From Unio delphinus (taxonomy: Eukaryota > Mollusca > Bivalvia > Unionida > Unionidae), in NCBI GenBank assembly GCA_029339505.1, contig JAQISU010001235.1:39268815-39332814 (forward strand): a stretch of DNA of 64,000 nt. The letters are read 5' to 3'. The translations under genes were made by a program, and so were the position numbers. The notes beneath the pieces were generated by a model that saw only the letters and a program-made list of their open reading frames with translations, was not told the origin of the DNA and made no database searches. Shown here piece after piece: positions 13,401 through 25,500 of the stretch (position 1 is its first letter; the number at the start of each line of letters is the position of its first letter).

Positions 13401-15721
13401 AAAAATGAAGTGACTTGAATAAGCTGAAGTTCTCAGTGTACAATTTGTGACCTGAGAACGAACAATGACAAAAGAGCACATATTTTTATCTGATGAAATA
13501 CACAATACTTTTGCATTTACAAAGCACCTTTAAAGCGTATCTGGAGAGGTTCAATAAGTTCATCGAGTGGAAAAACATTTCCAGCAATACATTTACATTA
13601 AATTGAATCATGTGTTATTCACTTCTTAAGTACAGTAGCAAGAAATGTTTCACACTTTCCTCAAGAGAATAAAACTGTTACAATAATCAACAATGTCCAA
13701 TCTTGATTTAAACTTTATATGTACATATACATTATTTTAACTAAGCAGAATTATTTACTTCAACATGTCACCGGATCAAGATGCTAAATTGAGTATGTAT
13801 CCAGGATGTTTGTTGTTTTTTTAAAATTTGATTTATCAATTTTATATAATTGATAAATCTAGGCTTAAAAAGGATCTGAAAAAGTAAGCTATCTATTATA
13901 GAAACATTAAACGGGGGAAATCCTGAAAATAAAATTCTGGTAATTTTGTAAAAGTAGAAAATGCTGGTAAGAGAAGGTAGCTGCTCAAGCTGGAGCAAAA
14001 GATACCCACAACTAAACCTTGGAGATTCACTGGAATGTTCTGAAAACAAAAAGCAGCTGCTTTGCAATTGGATATAAATAATATAAATGCAGACCATATT
14101 TTTGAAGTTTCATCTGTATAAATAATAAATGAAAATTTCAAATTTTAAAAATAAATTGCAACAAAAAGTTCAAATGTATAATGACAAATATAAAGCTATG
14201 AAACAAAAAATTATATATAAAAGTGAGGATACATACCGCAGATGCTAGGTTTTGTTACAATAAATGCCATATCCAAGGAAATCTATTCAACGAGGACAAA
14301 GACGGTGTTAACTCTATAATAATGTTCACAGGAGTCATAAAAGTGACTTGTGTTAGGAGAGGCAATCTTACACAAAGATATTCCAATCAAGTGGTGTTAA
14401 AATCAAATGAAAAAAACCCACAAAAACTGTATTTTAATTGTCAGCAAACTTTACAACTGGTTTTGATTAGCCACGAGACTAAAATTAGCTCAAATAATTA
14501 CCATTAATAAAACAAAATTCAAACACCTGAATGGGGTCCATGACCATATCTGCATTATAAGAGGGACAGTGGTATACTGAAATACTTTATAGCGAGGGGA
14601 AACAGTAACTATCCAAGACAGCTCTTTAATACCCCAATATCACTAACTAGGACTTCCTATGTACATTATTATCACTGCTGCATCTACTTTCATTGATGTA
14701 CAAGGAAGCATCCTGCTATCTGCAACACTAAATGTAACTAACACACTGGGCACAGGTTCTTATGAATATGAAGGAAAATCAATGTATGGCAACAGAATGC
14801 ATGACTTATCAGTATATATCCGACTAAGATCTATATTAATGAACATATCTGGCATCATGGCAATAGAATGGGAAACAGGTATTTGACGAGGTTTTCAATT
14901 CATAATACATCATTTCTGCGTAGATCTTGTGACACATACACCTCGAACTGTCTCTACTGATCAGGATGCATGCAAGGACATCTCAGCACAATCGATTTAG
15001 AAAAACATTACAATACATTCATTGCACTTTGTCAATTAAAAGTCCATAAGAATGTTCTCCATGAAGCACCTCTCGGACAGAGAAGCATGCTTTTTGAGTG
15101 GTCTTGGCACTTGGGCATGATGGATACTTAATGTCATTACTATGAGAAATAACAACAGTTTAGTTTCCTCATGTGGATCCATCATTACTAAATAATTTAC
15201 TCTTCTTTCCCTCTGGATAATACGTGGATTGGATCAAACAACTACATGCTCATGTGGACATCATGCATCTAGCTTGTCCTTGAGGTGATACTCTTAACTT
15301 GTTTACACGTGACTGTGCCCCTTATGTGGACTTTTATTCACAATGACCAGCAGATTTTGTCCATCGTGTATAAGCACATTCCAGATACCAACACATCATG
15401 TATTTCAATAGCTGTCATGATTGAATAAAGATAACATCACAACGCTGATGCAAGAAAGACTGAAATTTGTTCATCCTTGTCGAGTTTAAACTTGCTCTTA
15501 ACATTTCCATAGCTGCCATTGATAACAATGACAATAATGAGAATATTTATTTGTAAAAATGCTTCAAGTTGCTTCAGTTGCTGATCTTGTACATATGAAG
15601 CATGTTTTCAAGCACGCTGATGAAAATCCATAGAAAAGCACTAAGTTTTGGCTAATCTCTGCATTCTTTAAATTTTTCAATAACTATGATAAAAAAACGA
15701 CTAATTTTCCTTCCTATATTG
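10500..15721 (-). other. VLDLR: Probable long 3' UTR of the VLDLR-like gene
   Basis: Some 5.2 kb after the stop that is AT-rich, lacks coding potential and, except for one old SINE (12522-12719), lacks the tandem repeats common elsewhere. A canonical AATAAA on the minus strand (TTTATT at 10516-10521) lies just before the (GA)n run at 10427. Vertebrate LDLR and VLDLR also have long 3' UTRs. Other AATAAA sites occur inside the region, so the true end could be much earlier; only transcript data can fix it. Confidence 0.4.
12522..12719 (+). mobile_element. SINE family 2 copy in presumed 3' UTR
   Basis: Degenerate copy with a tRNA-Ser/Leu-like head (GCGACCAAGTGCTCTAAGGC) and the family tail TGTATAGCCTATCACATGCT. 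It lies antisense to the receptor gene. Confidence 0.6.
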
Positions 15722-15763
15722 TCACACATTTTCTGAAATATCTGCTGTCAACGGATGATGTGA
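15722..15763 (-). CDS. VLDLR: VLDLR-like exon 21: C-terminal tail (preferred)
   Basis: Joined in phase 0 to exon 20, this adds [13 protein letters not shown] and TGA. The acceptor is very strong (long T/C tract then CAG). Position and length fit the short last exon of vertebrate VLDLR, though the residues are not clearly alike. A competing last exon is at 16234-16245, so this choice is inference. Confidence 0.55.
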   Translation of the reverse strand, partial: SHHPLTADISENV

Positions 15764-16502
15764 CTGAAAAAAAGAGAAAAAAAAAAAATGAGTGAACCTA
15801 TTGGACTACCTAACATAAAATGGCATCACAGTCAAGGTATACCAGCAACACAATCTTGGTTGCCAGGGATGCAATTTAGAATTTTGTATAATTTTCATAT
15901 GAACTTTTGTTTAACTGGAATGCCATAGCATATATTTTAAAAAATCTGCCATTGCAGGTTGTTTAAATGCAACAGCCTTACATACAAAACATACAATAGG
16001 TTTTATTTGGAATAGTTTAGAGAAATTTCCATTCATTTGGTGTATGTTCATAGTTATAAATCTGTAATAATAAATTCAACACCATGAAGTCTTTAATGAC
16101 AAAGCTGCTGAAATGCCAAGTCATGCCAAACAGCCTTCTGGCCGGAAATTTCACTTCAACATTTTCTTCTACTGCTATAATAAATAATCCTACATTCAAC
16201 ATCTGAAAATTGGTTTTGTGTGGCAAATTCCAATTATTTTGACAGCTGTAAAAAAAAAATTATAGACCAATCACTGAATCTAAATTGAACTATGAAACAG
16301 AATAATTTTGGTTCTTCAAATCCATAGTTTGCACTAGATTTTCTTAGTACTTACTGACTGTATTTCTTCATCTGGGGAAATCATACACTGCTCATCTGCA
16401 GAAGTCGTTGTCTTTCTATACACAGGGTTGTCAAAATTCATACTTTTCTGGTTCCTTGCATTGTACCTTCTATATACGAAGATCCCAACCTGTAAAAGTG
16501 TG

Positions 16503-16549
<47 letters not shown>

Positions 16550-19500
16550 CTGTTCTATGTTGAAAGTTTACCAAAATTTTAACAAGGTTAAAAAAACAAA
16601 ATTGTTATAAACTGGAGTTGCTCAAAGGACCAATGCACTAGTTATCAAAAAGAATTTCCATGATTCAGCCATCTCCGACATTCTTCATCAATAACAACAT
16701 TTTCAAATTAGCTGTTTGTGGCAGACACATTGGACATCAGACTGGCACCATGTAGTCTTCTGGTGGAAATCCATGTTAATAGGGTTTTCCCATTTGCAGG
16801 ACTAACACCAAGATATCAAGATGGCTGCCATGAAGGTGATACTGGATATCAAAATGGTACCATTTCTATTTAGGGACAACTAGACATTATGAAAAGTCTT
16901 TTGGCAAAAACTTAAAATTGATGTTACCAGTCAATCCAGATGAAATTTTAAGATTTTCAGCATGACAATTGTAGCATTCAGACCAGCACCATTAACATAC
17001 AAGACACAATGAGACGTCTTTCAGTGTAACCTCATTGTTATATAACTCTACTCAGGAGAAGTGGTGGAAAGATGGCGGCTATGGTGACACTACAGGACCC
17101 AGGGACCAACTAGACATCACAAGTCTTTTAATTAAAAAAAAATTTTGATGTGACATTCCATTTAGGAAAAAGTAGCAATGTGTGTGCATGTGCGATTTGG
17201 ATTTTTAATGTGGTATTTTAAAAACAAAAAATCAATTATATTGCTATGATGTCTGTGTTGTGGCAATTTATAGCGATATATATCACTGGGGTTTCATGCA
17301 ACCGGCATGTAGTACGATGCCCCACCAAATCATATTATCCCAACACCAGGGTAACCAGTCCTAACACTAACCTCTTAATGCTGAGTGCCAAGCAAGGCAG
17401 CAGTTAGTACCATTTTAATAAATCTTTGTTATGACTTGGCCGGGAACAAGGTCCACAACATCCTGCATCTGAGGCAGACATTCTAACCACTATGCCACCA
17501 GAGCAGCCGAGAAGTAGCAATAAAGATTTTGAGCTGACCACTGTGGAAGACATACAAGACTAACAAGAAATAACAACTGGATTTTGGTGAAACCCCCACA
17601 ACATTATGATTTTCTGTTCTGGCGAAGCAGTAACAATGTTATCTAGATGGACACACTCTTATGTCCATACCAGACATTATATCGGCACCATTTTCATTTA
17701 GGACCATCTAGACATCATACATATTTTAGTTAAACCAAATGCTGATTGAGGAATATTGATATCAAGATGGCAACCATTTTGGATATCAGAGAGCAACATT
17801 TTCATCTAGGACCAACCATACCAAAGGATGATTGCATGCAAAGTTTAAAGCAATCCTTCAAGTAGTTTGTTAGGTGTTGTCACAACAAACGTGTCTTAAC
17901 AGATCATCAATGGACAACAGACCATCCCATAAACTTTCCTGGTCTATGATCAGCAGAGCTTATAAAAAGAGAGGGAACAAAATTGTTCAGGTAAGCTTCT
18001 AGTGTTAAAAAGGCTTATTTATTCTAGAAATAATTTCACAAGTGTGCAATATTTAATGGTTATTACTTACCATAATAATGACGATGAGAGCTGCTACCAC
18101 AATGCCTGCTGTAATGGCCGCAACAAGACCAACACTGCGCTCTGGTTGAACTGCAAGCTCAGCCCTATCAGTACTGTTAGCTACATCATGATGATGGTTA
18201 CCATCCGTATAAGATGGACCTTCATAGGGAGTTGGAACATGGGTAACTGTAGGAAAGAATTTTATGCATTATTTTAAGAAACTTCAAAGCTATTCAGCAT
18301 TCGTAAATTATGACACTTGTATCAAAGAAATGTTCCAGTAACAGTTAAATACGAGGAAAGGTTTAGAAGCTACACTACTTTTTAAACGCCAACACTGTTA
18401 ATATTGTTAATGTTGAGGACACAATTGCCATTGGGAAGGTAGTAAATATTTTCCATTCGGATAGAAAACAGAACTTGGAAGTCATACAAAATAAAATTAA
18501 AAAATTCCAAGTGCTGTATATATTTTCAACTGTAATGATTTGATACCATGATCTGACTGTCCTGCCCATAAATGTACATAACACCACTAATGATATCAAA
18601 ATTAGAAATAAACTCATATACAGCAATGATATATATATATACGTTTTAACGTATGACAAAATGATAATATTCTTACCTAGTTTATGTGTTGTGGAAGCTG
18701 GAGTACTTGTAACTGCTGCAAAAAATGAAATTAAAATTTTTGTTACATGAAGTCCAATAGAAGGGCTGTTCCAGTAAAACATATATCCCCCCCAGATACG
18801 GCACTTTAAAAAAAATATGTAGGAGGTTATGTTTGAAACTATTTATATTCTGATAGTGGAGGGTTGGCTTGAAAAATCATTTCAGGTGTGGGTTGTGTTA
18901 AAAAATCAGAAATCACATGTAGGGTGTCAGAAAACATGAATGCATAATATTTAAATCACATCTAACCCACGGGGTCTCGTATCGTTGCTTACAATCGACC
19001 CGTCATACGAGCCCCTGTGATCTAACCACCGTCTTTACGGTCTAAATCGCGGCAAATCAACGTGCAGGTGGGAGAACTTTAATGGGTTATTTGCTTTTAT
19101 TTGTCTCGAGTTATCCCGTGATATTTGCGTAACCCGTATTTGAGTCACTCAGACATTATTGTACATCGCGTTTGGTCAACATGGCCGAAGAAAGTGTTGG
19201 ACAATTGGGTGAACTCTCGAGTTTTCTGATGCTGGTGGTGCTGTTGATTAGTTGCTTTAATTGGTGTTTTAGGTCTCTCCAACACCCATGTCAGAGACAT
19301 GACCTCAGGTTATCGGTAAATTATTATGGCTTTTACACCTTTTTCAGCACAAGTGAATCTATATACATCAGCCAATTCTACTACTAAAGTAGACATAAAA
19401 TGCCAAAATGGGGTTTAAACAAATATGATGAACGGCAAGTAATCAGAAAACAACATCTTACACCACTCTGCTTGGCCACCAGTGATGCTGCTGTTGTAAT

Positions 19501-22500
19501 TGACGACAGTCAGTTGACAACAATAATGTTGATTTTAAAAGTACACTAGTCCCATAATAATTTCTCCTCAATTTTCATCCATTTTTTAAATCTAATTCAA
19601 GGTGGGTTTTAGATTTTTTTAAACATATTTTCAGGACAGGGACAGCTATCATATCAAATATTTTAACTACATCCAGTGGGTGGTTGGAATGAAAATCATG
19701 GAACTAATTTATTGTGGCCTGATGATGGTAGAAACCCGATTGATGATGATGATGATAAACTGATTGATCATAGGGATGTTGAAAGTGTTTTGACATGCTA
19801 TACTTCTTTTCTTTTTTTACATCAATCATGCAGCAAGGCATAAAAATAAGACAATCATTTGCAGAAAATATATTTTTAAGACAAGAAATTATATAGTGTT
19901 CAAGCAGGCATAAATAATGCAGCATCACTTTCACAAGTTTATTTTTTTTTTGTTTATTTCTGACAAATCAATAAACATACATGGCTGACAGACAAAAGAA
20001 CAACACATGATTGATTACAGATACACATAAAAATGTGCAGTAGATTATATATCTATAATCTATATCTTATATATCTAAGAATTCAATATAGATTACCTCC
20101 AGTCAGCAGTCATTTAAATCGCACCTGTCCCAAACCCATAATTAAAATTGCTGCTACCACCCTCTAACCACTAGCTAGAAGTTGGGTAAAATAATATGCT
20201 TCTCTAGAGGGTGATGTTTCTTTTATTAAAATGCAGCAGAGGGTAGATCATAATTTATTTAAATTGCTTCTATTGTGTGTTTGTTGAATTCAAAAGTGCC
20301 TTCCCCCCCCCCCAGGGGTATATGTTTTACTGGAACAACCCTAATTGCTTTGCTAAAGAAATCTGATTCTCAAAATATAATCCAAGTTGTCAAGTTACAT
20401 CAACATAAAAATTATCACCATTTCTACAATTATTAGAACCAAAATCTCTATGCAGTTTTGTGATTTACAAATTGTATAACTATTCCAACTCTGATATTAT
20501 GTCATCCCTACAATAATAGTGACAATTAGGCAACAATGTAAAGTTGTGGAAATGCAATCTGATCATGTAATGACAAAACGAAAATGATTTTACCTGGTTT
20601 GGGTGTTGTGGGCTGTAGAGTAGTTATAACTGCTGCAAAAAGAAGAGAAAATGTATGCCACAATTGCCAACAGATAATAAGTTATTGATGATAATGCTAT
20701 GCGCATTCAATGTTTTATCTGCTGACTTTTCTTACTGATTATGTGATTTAAATTTGTATTTTGTTTTGTACTTGACCATGTCCAAAATCATGTTCACTGT
20801 GTAACTGACCAGAGACATTTCTTTTGTAAACATATGGCATACATCCAGTCCCTGTTATAGAGTCTGAGTTCATTATATAATGTTGTTTACTTGAAAAATT
20901 ACTCATTCTTTCCTGAACATGAATTAGAATCAGTCTTATTGTTATGTTCAATTTTTCATTTGGGTGGAATGATTTATTCATATTATTATGGACTGGTAAT
21001 AAAAAGTGCTCATCAATAACATTCTTGGACATAAACATTTGGAATTGTAGTAAATTCAGATAATGACATTTTTGACATTATTGTTATGCATCAAACACTA
21101 AGTATATCATCATACTTCAGCCCACTGGCACAATACCATGTTAGAGACTAAAGACATATCAGGACATTAAATATTTGAGCTTTAATTCTCAATACTTAAA
21201 ATTCGTATTAAATTCTCGCTTTGCATTCTGGGGAAATAAATTATGTTAATTTTACAAAAATGTTGGTTTCAAATAAAACCAAGATATTGCCTAAGGATAT
21301 CAATATATTCATCATTATGCCAAAAGCCAGTGTTTAAAATAAACATTTCCATAAAAGTAGCCAGCGATAATAAGGCCTTTAATTTTTATAAAAAGCGTAT
21401 TTTAGTATCAGCATAAATTAAGTAATGGGTTATTTTAAAGAAGCAGAAGGCTTAAGATGTTACACATCCTTCAATCCCTGGTAGTAGCCGTGAACAATCC
21501 ATGGCAGATTTTAAAATGTACACCAAACAGACAAAATATAGATGTAATAGTCTGTTTCAACATCTACTCTGTTAACTTACATGTGCTGCAGCTCCCATTA
21601 GGTTGCAGAGTTTCACCATCTTGACAGACACACATGTACTTCTTTTGTGAACCAGGAGATGGGAGACACAGGAAAGAACAAAGCGCTTGATTCAAAGTAC
21701 ACTGGTTGACTGCAGCTGCAACATGAATTATTTGCATCATAATTACTTAGCTGTACAGAATATTTTACACATCTGATTTCCTAAACAGAACCTCCAAAGG
21801 TTAGTGAACTATGGTATCATTTGATGCAGTAAAACATGGTTTGTAATCTATTTCCTAGGACTTCAGATGCATTCAATGAATGTAGATAGTCATTTTGTTA
21901 AAATCTTCAAATCCCAATGCCACATTCCACATAAAACATCTAAATATATACAATCTAAAGAAAAGAAAAAAAACTGCTTGTACATTTAAAACTCTTCACA
22001 AAATGGACAATTTTAAATGAAAAACCCGATATCCATTACAGCTGAATAGAAAAGTGTTCTTTCACAGGCAAGGTAAAAACACCATTTTTTTTTTAAAGTA
22101 AGAAAAGGTCATAGCTGCTGATCATTATGTAAATGCTTACAAGTTTTGCTTTTCTGTCTGTGCTCATGATAAACTTTTATATCCATCACAGAGTAAAGTC
22201 CTAGGGATAGAGTCTTCATTTTGGTCCCCGAAAATTTGTCAACAGATCGGATGGAGTCTGTAGACCAATCAGTCCAGTACAGAGTGTCCTGAAATAAAAT
22301 TAACCAAAATTCAATGGCCTTCAAGAGCAAGTGACAGAATGTAACACAAGATTCATCTCAAACTTGGTTATTTAGCACAATAAACAACTTTCTTCACACA
22401 GTGCTTCTGGACAGTTGCACCTCGACATGGCATCATACATCACTAAAATTAATGAATTTCATCTACTTTGTTGCATGTGATATCTACATTTTTCCTTTGC

Positions 22501-25500
22501 AAAAGTATTCCAGAATATAAAATTACTAAATATTAAAAGATTTAAAAATTAACTGAGCTCAGTTGAGTCCAACAAATTTATAATCATTTGAATAGCAATT
22601 AATCTACGTCAGCAGAGGCATCAATCTTGTCCCCCTCCCTATCCCATCAGTCTTTTTTTAATGTAAATGCATACTGCCTTATCATACCTCAAAAACTGCC
22701 AAGGAAAAGGGCATCTTGATATCTTCACCATTTGTGATCACTGTTCTTACATCTGTACCATCCAAGTTAGATGTACCAATTCTGTGAAGCTTGGCATCAA
22801 TCCAATAAAGGCGCTCATCTACATAATCTAGAAAGCAAAGTAGTTGTGGCATTTCAATTAAACTGTAATAATCATACTGATGCAATTATACATGTTTGAA
22901 CATCATTTACAAATAAAAAATTATACGATTTCTTTACATAATCTTCTGTCTATATTTTTTAAGAAAATTAAAAATAATTATGTCGGCTGTATTGGTAAGA
23001 CTTATCTGCATAGGTTTAAAACTTAAAAAATCCTTTCAGTAGCTGTATGCATAGAACTTGCATCTCCCTATATTTAAAAAAAAATCCTTTTGGTGGCTGA
23101 ATAGTAGGACTTCTAGCTGCATATATTCTCATATTTTTTTCTCCTTCCCAAGTTCTTTCTTTAAAAAACAAAACCATGCCAAAAAATCCAAATATGCTTC
23201 AAAACTAATGATCAAAATCAATGTAATATGTAAAGTATGACCATACAACAAGCAAGAAAAGCTAAAGATCGAATCTTACCTATTGTAAGTCCATTTGGCC
23301 ATTCAATTATATCTAATCCTTCCTTCTTAACAACAAGTTCTTGTCTACCCTGACCATCCATACCACATCGTTCAATCTTTGGCTTTATTCCCCAGTCACT
23401 CCAGTACATATATCTGTAATCATAATTTATAACCATTTCACATAACTATGCCTTCCAGCTACTGTTCACAAAATAAAATTATATAAACAGTACAGTATAC
23501 AATCTCCAATACACACATTGATCTGATCTAATTATAACAGCCATAGTGAAAATCCATTTAGTACTCACATAAACATCTGGAAAAGTTTGATCCCTCTCCC
23601 CTCACTGTTCACATGCATACTTTTTCACACACACACCAGCATGTGTGTGCAAGATGCACCACACACCGCACCTTGAATTCTATAGAACAGCCTTTACTTA
23701 ATCCACAAAGTAAAGATGAAGGATTAATAAAATTAATGCATTTAATAAAACAGTCCACTGACACTGAATGACTGGCTGCATCAAAGAAATATACTATGTA
23801 ACTTTAAAATGTTTGTGTTGTGTCCTCTTAAAATTCAATACCAACTGAACCCAGTCAAACAAAAAAGTTATGTGTTAGACAAATTATTATAGATGGTTTA
23901 CACCCCACCCTCAGTTTTCAATCCATACGTACATTACTAGTAGACCCCCCCCCCCCACCTATGCATTTGGGTTTGCATGTATGCACATACAAGGACAGAT
24001 GACTAAATCTAAAAACCTTGCACAGGGGACATAAAGAGAGCTTGTGTATTTGTCACATTTTCACTGGACCTCATCATATAGTTCAGAAATTCATTTTATA
24101 TATTTGAAAGCAAAAAGTTTTTTTTTCTCCAAAAGGTATAATGAATGAACAATTTAACAGCTGGATATTTCACCAAAGCAATTCTTACCCATTCACTGGA
24201 TCAACTGCAATAGCCCGAGGGTCATCCAAGCCAGTGGAAATGAGAGTTTTTTTCTTAATGCCAGAATAGTCTGCAACACTAATTTTGTCCAAACCAGTGT
24301 CAGTCCAGTAGATGTGATTGTACAACCAGTCTACAGCCAGACCATCTGGAGCCTTGATACCATCTTGGATGATTATTTCTTTTTTGATGAATGTACCATT
24401 AGGTGCCATGATTACCCTGCAATGCAAAATATCATTTTCAGCTATAGTTCATGCCTGTCAACAAATACACAGTATGACGTTATCATTAAACATCTTGTAA
24501 CCATAGTTTTTAAGTTCAGTTAGTATAATAAACTAGCTCCCACCATTCTTGTTAAGCTAATGTGCCTACAGCAATCAATATGCCTACATTGTATAATATA
24601 CTTGTTAAGCGCTAAATGAAAAAGTAATGTAAGGCACGCTTAGTTCCCTGACAGCATTTCTTGTGTAAATCAGAGTGCTATCCTCATATCAATTTAGTAC
24701 ATATGCAAACCTAAGTTATCTTATACTGCCAAAAACTGAATATAATGCAAACCTCATTATCATTTCTGTTGCACTGTCCGTATAAAACAAATAATTATTT
24801 TTGAAGTCATAATCCAAGGCAATGCTGTTGTCTGTTTCGTCAACTAATGTCTCCATGATGCCAGAATCTACTCGCAATCTCCGAATATCCCTCCTGTTTG
24901 CAAATATAAGCCAGGGCAATTCACCTGCAGAAAAAATGCAAGAGTTGTAGAAGGAAAATGGCTATTTTTGGACAGTAATTTGTGAAGATGACAAAGAGGT
25001 TTTTGTCAGCATATTTTGTATTAACATATTGAATTGTACAGTTTGTTAATCTGGGAATGCAGTTCTTCCATTAAAGCATGTAACCAACTTAACCAACTTA
25101 TATCGCAAAAACCTGATTAAAATACATCTGGTTGAAACAAACTTTTTCCATCACAAAACTAGTTTCTCTAAACAACATGAGAGTTAGATATTAAAGATGG
25201 TTTGTCTTAAGGTTGAGTAGACGAATGCAAACTGGAAGCTATTAAATATCAAGCAAACTGATACAAGTGATAAATAAATACTTAAATAATACCCTCTCAA
25301 TCCCTCTCATGTTTTTTTATTATAAAAAAACATGTACATACATACATACATACATACATACATAGTACTGCAATATTTAAGATAATAAAAGAAAAAGACT
25401 AAAGATATTTACCATCAACCCGACAGTGGTAATGTTTTTCCAATGTGTATCCCTCGTAGCATGAACATTTGTAGCTGCCCTTTGTGTTCTGACAGATTTG

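Noticed and set aside
19172..19387. 71-codon frame inside the inverted-repeat element as a functional gene
   Set aside because: It has a hydrophobic segment but no transposase or DNA-binding motif, and ends within the element; kept only as a note on that element.
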